A stretch of 64,000 nt of DNA from Coprinopsis marcescibilis (GCA_004369085.1 ML210161.1:1-64000), one strand, 5' to 3'. Positions 24,992 to 36,642 are shown, counted from the first letter of the stretch. A program made the numbers and translations. The notes: generated by a model not told the origin, from the letters alone.

Positions 24992-25438
24992 AATCTCATG
25001 ATGTATGTTCCGCTGTTTCCCTTCATCCTGATATGCTTCGATTGTCTTGTGTAAGGCTCGGAAGTCAAGTTGTCAAATAAATATCCGACGTTTATCCCAA
25101 GAACCATGAATCGTTCATGTAGGACATGCCTTCATGTGTGGTTTTGTTTCAGTTGCTCATACTTACCTGTGGCCTATCTGACTCGTATAAAAAAGTTAAC
25201 TCTGGCAGGATACGTTTGAACGATTGCTGGGACCGACGGAAGCGGGGCGCGTTTGGGGGCAAACTGCCTGATATGGTTCCACCAGCCAGTCATCAGATGG
25301 CCCGGCAATGCCTCCGAGTCCATCGAAGTAGCAAACATAGCATGGCAATCGAAGCTCCGGTTATTGAGAGATCATTTACCGGGTACCATCTTGACTTTGA
25401 CCACTACCACCACCACCACCACCACCACTCGACCCTCA
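24992..25438. other. Intergenic and 5' leader of the thiolase gene
   Basis: Carries a CAC trinucleotide repeat (about 25400-25428) just before the thiolase ATG. An open frame through this repeat lacks an ATG and is not treated as coding. Confidence 0.5.
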
Positions 25439-27234
25439 ATGCAGCGAATCAAACAGGTTGCCGCTCATCTTGCAGGGTCTCGTCCCGGCCAAGGACTCGC
25501 GGAGCTCGAACGAAAGCGCCCCGACGATGTCGTCATCACAATGGCCGTTCGATCACCACTATGCAAGGCAAAGAAGGGTGGTTTCAAGGACGTCAAGTGG
25601 GCCAGCTTTAATTTTTGTATTTCTGAATAGCTAATCATTGTTTTTGTGACAACAGAACCGATGAACTGTTCCTCGAGATGTACAAGGTCTGATTGGTTCA
25701 TCGTCAAGGCAAACAGGCGCGTTTTCTGAACTAATGCTTTAGCAAGCCATTGTGGCCTCCCGCATAGACCCAGCAATCATCGAAGATATATGTGTTGGTA
25801 CCGTGCTCACCCCCACCCCGGTTTACCCCGCACGGACCGCGGCAATGGCTGCTGGAATTCCCGAGACAGTTCCGGTTCAAGTTGTAAACAGGTTCTGCTC
25901 CAGTGGGCTCATGGCCGTTGCCGACATTGCAAATAAGGTCCGAAGCGGTCAGATTGAGATTGGGCTGGCTATTGGGATTGAAAGCATGTCGGACAAGTGA
26001 GTTTTATGTTGCACCTGCCCTCCATGGCCCACCTGGGGTTTACTTTCTTCTCTTTTACAGCCCAGACGATGGTGGCCCACCTCAAAGTGAACTGGTCTCA
26101 TGCAACTCTCACTCGAGGGATTGTAACGAGAAAATGGGCTGGACCAGCGAGAATGTTGCTGCCGAGTTCAATGTCACCAGGGACGAGCAAGACCAGTTTG
26201 CTGCCGAGTCTTGGCAAAGGGCCGAACGCGCACAAGAATTGGGCTATTTCCGCAACGAAATCGTTCCTTTCACAGTTTACCAGAAGGACCCAAAGACTGG
26301 CGAAAAGCGATTTGTCACTGTTCGTGAGGACGACGGGATCCGCAAGGGAACGACGAAAGAGGCCTTGTCCAAGATCCGTTCTGCCTTCCCTCAATGGGGC
26401 AATGGGACAACGACAGGGGGGAACGCCTGTCAGCTCACTGACGGTGCTGCTGCAGTGCTCATTATGACAAGACGCAAGGCTGAGCAGCTTGGACTTAGGA
26501 TCGTGGCTAAATACATTACCACTGCTGTCACAGGTATGTTGGAGAAAAGGACACGATCTCCGTTTGTCCTCCACGTGGACATAGAGCTGAGATATGTCAA
26601 GGTCTTCCGCCCCGTATCATGGGCATCGGTCCGGTCCCTGCCATCCGAGCTGCTCTCAAAAACTGTGGCTTAACCATCGCTGATGTGGATTTGTTTGAGG
26701 TTCGTGGTCCTAATCATCACGGTGTCCGTATGCTTACAGTCTGCTAGATAAATGAAGCCTTCGCTTCTCAGGCTGTTTACAGTGTTAAAGAATTAAACAT
26801 TCCTCGGTAAGACATTCCCATTTCCTTGACCGAGAACACCTCTAACTCAAGCTGTTGTACTTTCCAGTGATAAGGTACCAGTTTAGCCACTTGCGCTCCC
26901 AAGGATTGCATGAATACTGAACGTGCTGTAGGTAAATGTGAATGGTGGAGCCATTGCTTTTGGACATCCATTAGATGAGTATTACTTTCTTCAATCACTC
27001 CGTCCGTTGTACTTACTCTCCTTTGGTGATTACGCTGCACTGGAGCTCGTCAAATTGCAACTGGATTGAATGAGTTGCATCGCCGAAAGCAGCGGGTAGG
27101 TAGTTGGTCACGGACCATACCGACTCAACCCACTCTGACATTGCTTTCTTGCTCAGGTTCTCGTCACATCAATGTGCATTGGTACAGGAATGGGTGCTGC
27201 AGGAGTGTTCATTGGGGAGACCCCGGCAAACTAA
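25439..27234 (+). CDS. POT1: 3-ketoacyl-CoA thiolase, peroxisomal, with PTS2
   Basis: Last step of beta-oxidation: splits 3-ketoacyl-CoA with CoA to acetyl-CoA and a shortened acyl-CoA. Residues 3-11 read R-I-K-Q-V-A-A-H-L and fit the PTS2 pattern recognised by Pex7, so it should enter peroxisomes. The nucleophile Cys is in V-N-R-F-C-S-S-G-L; the usual motif has Gln where Phe is seen here. Further motifs: G-N-A-C-Q-L-T-D-G-A-A, N-V-N-G-G-A-I-A-F-G-H-P-L-G with the catalytic His, and C-I-G-T-G-M-G-A-A with the second Cys. About eight exons; intron 1 uses a weak GTGGGC donor that joins K-D-V-K to T-D-E-L. The ATG at 25439 gives the PTS2 at its proper place. Stop at 27234. Confidence 0.93.
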
Positions 27235-27588
27235 TTGTTGGTACTCTACAAAGGCCTGTGAATTCAGACAACTCGTGTTGTTTCCGTGAACTACAGCGGA
27301 CATTTATATGTATAGTGAAGTCAGTACTAAGTAAAAGGCAGGAGTTCGAGCTTACTATACGTGTACGCGCTTTTCCTATTTGACTTTAGCACCGCGGTTG
27401 CAGTCCCAGAGCCCCGGGGGACGCAATGTTATCCGACGACCAAAGTAAGCGCCGATTGGTTAAGGGCTACATCAACATCGTCCCCACGGGATCGTGCGAC
27501 TTGCCATCAAACCGCAACACATTCCATTTAGTACTAACAGCTCCCAGTCGAATCCAAGTCGAACCTCAGCCTTCCACCTTGCTGTAAG
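27235..27588. other. Intergenic, 354 bp
   Basis: Thiolase 3' region and F-box gene promoter; nothing else recognised. Confidence 0.45.
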
Positions 27589-29506
27589 ATGTTCCTGCTT
27601 GAACTCAATCCTCTAAATGTTATGAGAAAACCTCGTCAGCCTCGCGGCGTCACGTTTGAGACTCTTCCAGCAGAGATTATTCAAAAGATTGGGGAATATG
27701 TGAGCAGATTTTATTCTCGGATGCCGTCGTAAATAGTAAGGCCCGGTTCCATCTTCAGCTCACTGTTAGAGATCAGAAGTCATTGCGCATGACCTGCAGA
27801 TTTGTGGAGGCGTCCATTCGTGACCAAGCGCTTGGCATCCTCTCTCTGTGTGTTACCCAGGAGACATACGACTCAGGCATGCGAAAGCTTCGGAAAATGT
27901 CCAGTGGCCGATATCAGAACACGAAGACTGCCCATACTTTGATCCTTTCTGGTGTGTGGGCGGCTTATATGCCTTTGAACAAGCGGCACGAGTATCTTGC
28001 AGCACTCGACTCCGTCTTATTCTGGAAGGACAAGCAGAAGACTGAAGTTTCTGTGATGGACGACGAAAGCCATTCTGCCTCCCAGATTGGCTCTGAGCAG
28101 CCAATATCTCTTCTATCCCTCGTTCTCTCTTCGGCTACTCGCGTCAGGACAGTAAAGTAAGTTTTACTTGGGCAGTCAAGGATCGGCTTGGGACTCAACC
28201 CCTACTGCCACCCTACTCCAGATTCATATTCCACAACAGTGTTTGGATCTCCGCCGCCTGGAAGATTGTTGGGCGCTGGTTACTCTCGCTACGCTCACTC
28301 TCTAATCTTCGCATATCGACACGCGATCCAGGGGCAGGGTACGCCAAAGAGCTTCGAGCGCTAATTCGCTTTTCAGGCGCACAGGGCGTCACTGTTCATT
28401 GGGAGCATGTGGGATCAATGAACGACTTTGTCAAAAGGATTGACCAGCTGCAACCATCCAACCCCGAATCATCTACTCCATTTGAACGGTCAAATAGGAA
28501 AAAGTTAGCACGGCCCACCCCCAAGATTGTCCATCTCGAAATAACCTCTCGGACTTTCAGCCCATGTAGCATCCGGTCCCTCAGGTATCTTAGGTACCTC
28601 GATATCTCCAAATTCGCGGGACCGAACTCTCCTCTCAGCACTACCAACCCACAGGATCTCGCTGCCTCAACGGATAGTCTTTGGAAGCTGCTGGCCGCGG
28701 AGAACATCAGGTTGGAGGGTATTACCGCCTTATACTCGCCCTCTTTTAAGATATACCTACGTTCCTATGAGGCGACACTCAAGGTTCTCAAACTGCAACC
28801 GGTGACCCCAATATGGTTCTCGTTCGTAAGTCAAGAAACGCAACAGCTGGGTGTTGATCCGCCTCACATATTCGTCGACTACAACGCCCTTATCCATCAT
28901 AGTTCCACTTTAGAAGTTTTCGATAATCGCACTTCGAACCGGGGATGGAAGTTTGGTCCTGGAGGGTGGGAGTGCTTAAGCCGGATCGTCGACTCGGTAT
29001 TCCAGCTTCCAAACTTGAGACACTTATACGTGCCACTTCAATGCCCGCTTACTGAGTTTCACAGTTCGATTGTGAGTGGAGTTTGGCCCATCAAAGTTTG
29101 AACCTATCTCACCCATATCTGCTGTCTTCAGGTGTTGGTTCTCGAGACGATCGCAGCTGAGATTCCGAACCTAGAACTGCTGGTACTTTCCCTTCAGCCA
29201 GACTGGCAGGAGTTTGGGGATCCATCCCATGAATCTGTGGCAATAAGGTTGCCGGGGCTGACCCGACGGGCACTGCAGTCGTTCCGCACTGGATATACCT
29301 CAATGCGATCTTCAGATTCAGGGATCGTCCCTCCAAGGATCATCGTGGAAGCTAAAGGGATAGAGTCGTTTCGTAAAGGAGACGCTGGGTACCATACGAT
29401 GAGGAGCGATGTCTGGCAGCGCTGTGTCGACTGGGATCGAGGACAATACTACTACGAAAATGTGTCGAACAATAGTTCTGTCGCTCAAGAGTATCAGAAC
29501 AGTTAG
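27589..29506 (+). CDS. F-box protein, second in the window
   Basis: Likely SCF substrate adaptor. The F-box spans the first intron: F-E-T-L-P-A-E-I-I-Q-K-I-G-E-Y, then L-T-V-R-D-Q-K-S-L-R-M-T-C-R. The remainder has scattered Leu-rich repeats such as L-R-Y-L-R-Y-L-D-I and L-P-N-L-R-H-L-Y-V. Four exons, with introns after G-E-Y, after R-T-V-K and before V-L-V-L-E-T. Start is the ATG at 27589, stop at 29506. The same architecture as the gene at 1555-3496, including an intron at the same place inside the F-box, so the two are distant paralogs. No target can be named. Confidence 0.72.
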
Positions 29507-29865
29507 TTATATATAAGTACCTGTTGTATAGCTACGATGTATGTTGCGTTAGTCTGATCAATCTAATCCATAGGCAAACTTTCATCGACGATACTCATCA
29601 TCCAAGAAGCATGTTTGAAACGGCCATCCCGATATAGTTGACATTAAGCGCCGGTGAGCTAAAAAAAGGTATGTCACAAGCCAACCAGTCATAACCGTCA
29701 CACGTGTGGCACCGCTTTCCTTTGTGACAATCTCAGGCATGCCGTTTGGCCCACAGACCTCACGGCACCCACGCCCTCACTTTTGAAGCCTTGCCACCAC
29801 CATCCCAACCCAACGTCCTGCCCAAGCTGGTGAACGAGCCCAAACGGCTTAGCGTTGGTCTTGCG
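29507..29865. other. Intergenic or unresolved 5' part of the next gene
   Basis: The frame of the next gene is open upstream to about 29740 without an ATG, so a further 5' exon could lie here. Nothing else recognised. Confidence 0.4.
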
Positions 29866-31609
29866 ATGCACGTTGTCAACGTATCAAACACTGCCGCCGG
29901 CTCTAACCCAGACCTCTCTGCCACGCGCAATAAACCCCTTGCCCCTGGGAAACGTGTCGCCACAACCCGCATTCCAAAGAATGCTCCTAACAGTGGCAGT
30001 GGCAGCGATAGCACATCTGCATCGTTCCGTCGAGCAGGATTTAAGGCTCGCCAAATCCGTCGTGAGTATAGCACATCTATCGCAATCTACAGTGATGCAA
30101 ACAGAGGTTACGAATGCTACCAGAGGGACCAGCCTACCAGCGGTCCAGCTTCTTAGTCCCCGTTGCGCCCAAGAACGACGACTCGAAAGCGGAATCCGAC
30201 GACTCGAGCTGGGAGAGCGATGCATCAGAAGAAGAGATTCTTGCTGCAGGGATTTCCGACGCTCTCGGCGCTGAAAGCAGCGCTCCTTCAACTGCATTAC
30301 GCCGACGCAAGGCTCGAGCAATCACACCGAGGAACCTGTTTGAATCTACTGGGCCTCCAGCGAGCCAGTCTAACAGCATTGCTCCTGCTGCCAACACTCA
30401 ACAGTTGGTTGTGGCGACCGCAGCACCCTCGGCCAGTGCGGACCGCCGCCCATTGACACGCACTAGGGCCTTCAAGTTCATCACAATCACCGTCATTCTC
30501 TTTCTCGCAATCACTCCTTTTATTGTCTCTAGGAGGCTCTCAAGGGACTTGCTTTGCCAGCTCGCGCCCATCAACAGGCTGGAAGGATGCAAACAAATCC
30601 TTTTCCAAGAAGAAACCACGGACCCAGACCAACCGGGCCCAGTAAAACAGGCTGACCATGGCGCACTGTCAGAGTTACAGGTGACGACTTTCAGCCAGCT
30701 TAGCAAAGACAACATGGGATCCTTTGGCAGGACGACTGCTTCGAACCTGAAAAGGTCCGAGGTTGCCATTTGGGATCTCATAGAGCTCGTCAAGATGAGC
30801 GAACTGGAGCAGAAGGACATTCTGGCGCAGTACTTGGCAGAGTTTGCTGAGGATGCGAGCTACACAGGGGAGGCTTTGTCTGCGTTGTCTGCAAAGTTTA
30901 ATGGAGCATTGGACGAGTAAGTTGGCCCTTTATCAGTGTCTCCGATAGTTTTTTAATTGACTCTCTGTCTAGTATAACGGCTATGAGCGAATGGAGTTTC
31001 AACAGAGTCGCCTCGGCGGTCAAGCGCGAGCAAGAACTCAAGACCCTCGGAGGATGGGTCAACTCGTTGATGCCTTGGAGTTCCAACGAGAAGACAGCAG
31101 ACGAGGTCACGAGAGAGGCCTTCAAAATATCGATGGAGCTATACTCGGAGCAGTTGGGAGAGCTTATAGTCGGGGTAAAAGACAGCCGATCTAACCTCCA
31201 AAGGCTCGAGAGCAAAATGAACGTCACTGGGAAAATCGTCATGAACGAGAACGAGGTCTGGGACAAAAAACTGAAGGACCTCGACAACTTTTTTTCAAAC
31301 CTCTGGATGCATGTTGCCGGTGATGGTAAAAAAAGGAATTTTGAGAAGCAATTGGCGGTTCTGAGGGACGTGACGAAGTATCGGAAGGAGGCGATGTCGC
31401 ATATCGATAGGGTGCAATACCATCTACAAACGATGAATCATGATATGAAGGAAATTCGGAAGAGGACCACTAGGGCTGTTGTATCGGGGGCTCGGATTCC
31501 TCTTGAAGTGCAATTACGAAGCATCATGCATGGCCTGGAGGGATTGAAAGCGAGTCGCTTGGAGGTAAGGAGGGCTGAGCAACAGGCAAGAAAGAAATTC
31601 ATGGGATGA
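29866..31609 (+). CDS. Membrane-anchored coiled-coil protein, family member 1
   Basis: Unrecognised family. Three exons (29866-30061, 30124-30916, 30973-31609) give 541 residues. Order: a Ser/Arg-rich disordered part with an acidic Ser/Glu patch (residues about 80-105); one transmembrane segment at about 183-200 (F-K-F-I-T-I-T-V-I-L-F-L-A-I); then a long charged helical region to the end. The motif K-F-N-G-A-L-D sits exactly at the second intron, followed by a conserved E-W. The partner genes at 36643 and 38940 share this layout and the intron position. The long helical part suggests a tethering or scaffold protein facing one side of a membrane. The start is uncertain, since an upstream exon is possible. 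Confidence 0.75.
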
Positions 31610-32188
31610 TTGGTTACATTCTTGGTGTATTGTCCTCGCTTTCAGGCTTCCCACAGTTCTCGGTCTCGTTTTGCTACTTACAAGCTTGTCATTCTTTACC
31701 GCGTCCTGATCCCTTTCAGTTTGTTCCCACATCGCTTAGTGACTACGATCCAGCGATTTTTATGTAATGCTCCTATTCGATCTTTTCACAAATCTATAAA
31801 TTTGATGCATACTACATACAACGTTTTTGAAGGGCTTTTGATGATTAGAACTTGCGCGGCAAAACCCGTTCTAAGATTAGGCGCCGGCAGGGAGGGAGGA
31901 CCTCAGATCATTGATGTCCGTCGCGCTGACCGGTACCGGTGAGTGCCAGAGCTGGCAAATCGGCCAGGAGTGGAACTGGATCTGAACGCGAGTGATGGTG
32001 ATCGGAACACTCCGAGGAGCGCAGACAACATGTTTTCTCAGGACAATGCAGTCAAGGCCTGTCTTTTGACCAGTCTGAGAGAAGGTTCGGAAGGAAATCA
32101 CTGGACGTGACTGAAGAGTTGAACTTGTTCGCTCGCGTGTGCCACGGTAGGAGCCCGTGCCAAACATGGCACGCGAACTTCCCTATTT

Positions 32189-32201
32189 GGGGGGGGGGGG
32201 G
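32189..32201 (+). repeat. Homopolymer run of 13 G
   Basis: Thirteen G in a row, unusual in this window and error-prone in sequencing, so its true length is uncertain. Confidence 0.9.
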
Positions 32202-32222
32202 ATCTGTCACCTCTTGGGCGAG

Positions 32223-32242
32223 TGACCGGTGACCGGTGACCA
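32223..32242 (+). repeat. Tandem GTGACCG repeat, almost three units
   Basis: Two full GTGACCG units and a third that ends in A. Function unknown. Confidence 0.75.
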
Positions 32243-32648
32243 GCGACGCATGGTTGTGATCGACGCACATCGTATCACGACAGCGACAACGCTTGTTTTT
32301 CTTGGTGTGGTGTTACCCAGCTGAAAAGAATAACATGCCTAACCTTCGATTGTGTTGACATTGCTCCTAGTAGGGCTCGCAACATCAAATTGTAGGGTGA
32401 ACATGACGCGGCACTCGAGTTATCAGTTTGAAACTACCCTCTTAAGACATTTCTTCACCTACTCGACTGGGACCAGGCCTCAGAATCAGCATGCTCTACA
32501 CAACATCCATTACAATTTATCATCGAGTACACTACTACACACAGGATCGAAGCGCAAGGTTGACCCCCATTCTTGTTTCTTGGCTGAGTCGAACGTTAGT
32601 CGGCCAGATCACACCATAGAACGTCGACCAACTCACCAATACAGTTGT

Positions 32649-32999
32649 CTACTTCTTAGTAGACTTGGAAACATTACCACTCGAGCTGGTATGTTGGGTG
32701 TATCCAGTGCCGCTGTTGTAATACTTGGAGCCGTCGAGGTTTGAGTAGTAATAGCTGCCATCGCTAACAAAGGGGGAAAAGCTCAAACTGAAACACGAGG
32801 GGAGCAACATACGGCCCACTTACTTGTTCGAGTAATGGTATCCTGAGCTACCATTGTCACCTTCGCGGCTGCAATAGTGGTTACCCTAGGCGAGACGATA
32901 ACGGAGATGTCTCGAAGAACAAAGAGGTCTCAGGATTACCTGAGAGTTGGTACCACCGCCGCTGTAAGAGTAGCTTTGGCCGTAGTTGTCCTTAGGCAT
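32649..32999 (-). CDS. Small Tyr/Ser/Gly-rich protein, 78 residues
   Basis: Three tiny exons (32999-32940, 32885-32824, 32763-32649) sum to 237 nt and 78 residues. The parts read through the junctions smoothly: G-G-G-T-N-S-Q, G-N-H-Y-C-S-R, Y-H-Y-S-N-N-D-G-S-Y-Y-Y-S-N, then L-D-G-S-K-Y-Y-N-S-G, ending S-K-S-T-K-K. I recall similar short N-S-Q-G-N-H-Y-C-S-R proteins in other fungi, with no assigned function. There is no signal peptide or membrane segment. The repeats of aromatic and small polar residues suggest a sticky, low-complexity protein. A TATA box lies upstream. Its exons are too short for simple frame scans. Confidence 0.78.
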
Positions 33000-33588
33000 A
33001 TCGATGGATGTTTTGGCAAGGCCGAGGTAATTGAAAAAGAAAGACAAGGCGCAATGAGAAGGGTCGATAGAGATAGGGGGGCTTTTATAGCAAGGGTAAT
33101 GTATTTGGGCATTATTTGACATCATTATCTTTTATTTGACCACGTCACGCGTTACATGATCCCCGACGCGTCAATGAGCCTTGAAGCACCTGGCAGACTA
33201 ACGCTGGAGTTGCGTTGACGTGTGTTTCGCCAGAGTTTCACCCAAGTAGTAGATATTTGCGCCATTTCGACTGTTTTACTCCCGTGCGTACCACTTGAAA
33301 ATGTGCTGCGATGCTTGCTTATATTAGCCCCTATTAACGCCAGCCATGTACTTCAGAAGAAACACTCGGGTCTATGTCGAGTAGGGAGATGCACTGACCT
33401 GTTGGCTACCAGTAAACATACTTCCTCCGGATCGACAATGAATGCCGTGTGGTAAGGTGTGGAACGAAAAAGGGTGACATCATTCCCTAGGAAATACATG
33501 GATTCGTGATTTACAGTGACTCGAGTATAGCGACACCCATCATGACACGAGCCTGCCCGGGTGGAAGAAAAGCTATCCACCCAACCCA
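33000..33588. other. Intergenic, 589 bp
   Basis: Promoter of the small gene on its left and 3' region of the CE15 gene on its right. No other feature seen. Confidence 0.45.
33082..33089 (-). promoter_or_regulatory. TATA box of the 78-residue gene
   Basis: TATAAAAG on the minus strand, 83-90 bp before the ATG at 32999. Confidence 0.45.
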
Positions 33589-34770
33589 CTACCTGGTCAA
33601 CTTGGGAACCTTCCAGTCAATCCAATCCTCCTCCTTGAACCCAAGCTCCACATCGCTTCGGACAATATCAGTATCCGCCGAGGAGTTGCGGAACAAAAAC
33701 TTGTCAATGAAAGCGTCGAGTTCGGGTTGCTGGCTTTCTGGGAACTGACAATGGCTATGGTCACCAACGGACGAGATGCCCATATGGTCAGCTACACCAA
33801 GTGCCTCGTACACTTTGCGTCCAGTCGCCATGCACCCGAATGTTGACGGCGGCCCCAACCAATCAATGCCGCTATGTTCGATGGCGTAGAGTCCACGAGG
33901 CGCAACAAGACCGGCAAGAAGGTGGTGGTCGATGGGAAGCTCAGGAACGCGCTCGACCACCTCGCTGAATTTTGGGGAGAACCAGACATTCTCCATAACG
34001 ATTTGCCTGGCTGTTTGGACATTGAGTCCCCGTTTCATCATATCGTCAGCGAGACGCCAGCAGCCAGCGCCTCCGGTGCCCGACTCTTGAGGTATGGTGA
34101 GAACAATGCGGGGCTCAAATGCGCCAACTGTCAAAGCACCCTTTCCGTTTCGGGAACAGCCTGTAGTTCCGATCCTCCTGACGTTGATGCGGTGGCGACG
34201 CGAGGTCTCCTCAAGGGCGTCGATGAGCCTCCCAACACCCCAAGCCCATGCAGTCATGGCAGAGGCGGTATGGTTTTGGCCGTGAAGGTCATAGAATTGA
34301 CCGATACCTCGACTGGACTGGCCATTCTGCCCCGCAAAGGCATCATTTTCGAAGGCAATGACCGCAACGTTGGCAGGGATGGGGATAGATACGTAGCGAC
34401 CGATGGTAATGAGAGCTGGGAATGGGCCTCTGCCCTTTTCGGGGTACTTGATTGTGGCATTGAACGAGATTGTCTTGCGGCGGTTGGTGATCTTGACGGT
34501 AATTCCACCGTCATAGATGGTGCCGGAGACGGACGAAGGTTTGGGGGGAAGTATGCCGGATTCCAAGCGCTCGAACAGTTCCATGATTTCCTCGCGCCTG
34601 CAGGACCATTGAGCCGCGTTTCTGACCTTACGGCCATTGAAGAACGTGAATGGGTCGGGGAGACGAGGGTTGGCGGTGAGGGTTAGGTTTCTGGGCAGAC
34701 GGGGGCAAGCCTGAGCCCAGACCGTGACGAAAAGGGCGGCAAAAGCAAGGAGGAGCTGGAGAAGATTCAT
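33589..34770 (-). CDS. Glucuronoyl methylesterase, CE15 (copy A)
   Basis: Secreted esterase that cuts ester bonds between lignin alcohols and 4-O-methylglucuronic acid of xylan. A single exon encodes 393 residues. The signal peptide is residues 1-20 (hydrophobic core L-L-L-A-F-A-A-L, ending W-A-Q). The nucleophile elbow is G-C-S-R-N-G-K with Ser206; the conserved Glu is in I-P-Q-E-S-G (Glu229); the His lies in G-D-H-S-H-C-Q-F-P (His338 or His340). Cys residues fit the known disulfides. No cellulose-binding module is attached. The protein is closely similar to copy B at 43993-45183. Intronless, unlike most genes here. Confidence 0.94.
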   Translation of the reverse strand: MNLLQLLLAFAALFVTVWAQACPRLPRNLTLTANPRLPDPFTFFNGRKVRNAAQWSCRREEIMELFERLESGILPPKPSSVSGTIYDGGITVKITNRRKTISFNATIKYPEKGRGPFPALITIGRYVSIPIPANVAVIAFENDAFAGQNGQSSRGIGQFYDLHGQNHTASAMTAWAWGVGRLIDALEETSRRHRINVRRIGTTGCSRNGKGALTVGAFEPRIVLTIPQESGTGGAGCWRLADDMMKRGLNVQTARQIVMENVWFSPKFSEVVERVPELPIDHHLLAGLVAPRGLYAIEHSGIDWLGPPSTFGCMATGRKVYEALGVADHMGISSVGDHSHCQFPESQQPELDAFIDKFLFRNSSADTDIVRSDVELGFKEEDWIDWKVPKLTR

Positions 34771-36642
34771 ATCTTAGTTTGCAAGTGACTCGCAACTGGT
34801 CAATCTTGTTTGCTCAGGAGCTGCATTTATACTTTCAAAGAACAGCCCCTGTGACATGGCAAGAGTCAAGACCCCGTAGGGTTAGCTTCTTGTAACTCCT
34901 ACGAAGGATTAGAACCTGAGCCGTTAGCCCTGAGCTACATTAATCCGATGAATGGAAAGAACAGAAGTTGTCTGATTTCGTAACTCTCCCGAAGATATAA
35001 CGCAAATGCAGGTCACAAAAGATCAAAAATATTTGCCGGCATATAATCTTGGGACGAAGAAGCGACATGTGCGGGGAATTGAGGCCGATGATTGAAACTT
35101 AACCTGCGTTCCTTGAGACCGACTGGTAAAAATGGTATGCCTCTGCCCTTTGCGAGGCATCGAATGTATGTTGATCCATCACTATTGAAAGGGCAAGTGG
35201 AGCCTCGACACTGCCTCGGACCATGTCTGAAGACAATGTGAGCATGGTTAGATACAGCACGCGGCCGCAAGTCACCTTGAGGTACATACCTCCCAGCAAG
35301 AAATATCACAATCCGAACAAGTTAATCGGATTGTACTCGGATGGTTAATGATTGTTCTACGAACACTAACTCGAATGTGACCTGGTCAGCAGCTCAATCA
35401 TTAGTAGAAGTGTACGGGGAAGAGAAAGGTAGAAATTCCGGTAAACGTCAAGGGTTCTGCGTGGCAATGTGGCAGCCTGGGGCCGAGAGTCCGTCGCGGT
35501 TCTTGCGCATACTCAGGAACAGCAGACACGAGCCCTGCAATAGAGGTGAGAGTTTTTTAAAATATTAATGAAAATAAATATCACTGAAACACTGTCGTCG
35601 TGCGTCCCGGCTTTATATGGGATCTATGAATATTTGAGGCAATAGTTGACTGTGCATCATCGAACATAAGGAAGGCCCAGCTGAGAAGACCAAGTTGGGC
35701 GCCCAAGTTCCAACACACGCGACGATAGCACGAGATGGAGGTTGTTCGAGACGGTGTCGAGGTAGACTCCATCCTAAGAGAGCTAGGGCACGAGCTTTGA
35801 GGTACAGATCGCTTATGGGAAGGAGAGTCGATGTGTAGGATGGTAACAAACCATTAGTTATGTGCAATGCCAGGAGTAAGTTGGACACATATCCCGCCCG
35901 TACTACACGAGCTTTGTGCATATTTGGCACGCCCGCCCAACGTTCAGTGGCGGGCCTTCCGTCCAAATTCATCCTACAAACCACATTGCTTCTAGACAGC
36001 CAACGCACGCCCCCCATCTACAAACTATCTGTTAGCCTCCCATTCTACACGTGGATTAGGCACACCTTTAAAACGCGACTCTAAAACACAGCTGCCAGCA
36101 CGTTTCGTCAACACGTTGTCGAACGGCCGTGTGTCCGATCCTCGGGCTCCTGTGTAATGCAAGGTCTCGAGAAGCTCAGTTGGAATTCTAGGGCCTAAGG
36201 CCTAAGCGGCAGAGAAGTATGAGCGAGGTACTTGTGCGTAGTTTCTCGCCAGCCCTGGTCTTTGGTTGCCCAATTTCCGAGGGCCGCCCAAGGCCCGCCG
36301 GACCCAAAACTTCTTACGTCATGCCCTAAAAATAGCCTCGTGCTCTTGGAGCCGCGTGCAGTGGTAGGCGCGCCTCAAGGCCGAGTTCCATCTCTTCATT
36401 TATCCTCCACGACACCTTGCCTTTTCATTATCTCCCCATCCTACCTTTTATTATATCATCTGTATCCAAGCTCACAGACAATACCACGAGCCCAAAGCAT
36501 ACTTGTCGACTTACAACAGACCGTCACGTCTTCGTTCTTCCAACATCAAAGTGCAAGACCACGGATAGTTCCCACTTGTCCCCCTCCCAACCGATTGGAT
36601 AGCAGACTGCCTTGGCTTAGGCATACGTGAACCCTGGCTGCT
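34771..36642. other. Intergenic region, about 1.9 kb
   Basis: Promoter of CE15 copy A at the left and of the coiled-coil family member 2 at the right. A CRE-like TTACGTCA lies near 36313. Short reading frames in between have no recognisable similarity. Confidence 0.4.
34824..34831 (-). promoter_or_regulatory. TATA box of CE15 copy A
   Basis: TATAAATG on the minus strand, 54-61 bp before the ATG at 34770; copy B has a TATA box at the same distance. Confidence 0.55.

Larger units (their letters stand above)
31610..32648. other. Intergenic region with G-run and short tandem repeats
   Basis: Holds a run of 13 G (32189-32201) and a 7-bp tandem repeat (32223-32242). An apparent reading frame on the plus strand at 32352-32744 is antisense to the 78-residue gene and is not supported. 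Confidence 0.5.

Noticed and set aside
25253..25438. Longer thiolase N-terminus through the CAC repeat
   Set aside because: No ATG opens that frame, and the ATG at 25439 places a PTS2 at the expected position.
29746..29865. Upstream extension of coiled-coil family member 1
   Set aside because: The open frame begins at TTG, not ATG; an upstream exon is possible but not supported.
32352..32744. 130-codon frame on the plus strand
   Set aside because: Antisense to the 78-residue gene, which has proper splice sites and a meaningful residue pattern.
34878..34945. tRNA-like sequence on the minus strand with A-box and B-box similarity
   Set aside because: The two boxes are only about 11 nt apart and no cloverleaf can be folded; at most a decayed tRNA-derived fragment.
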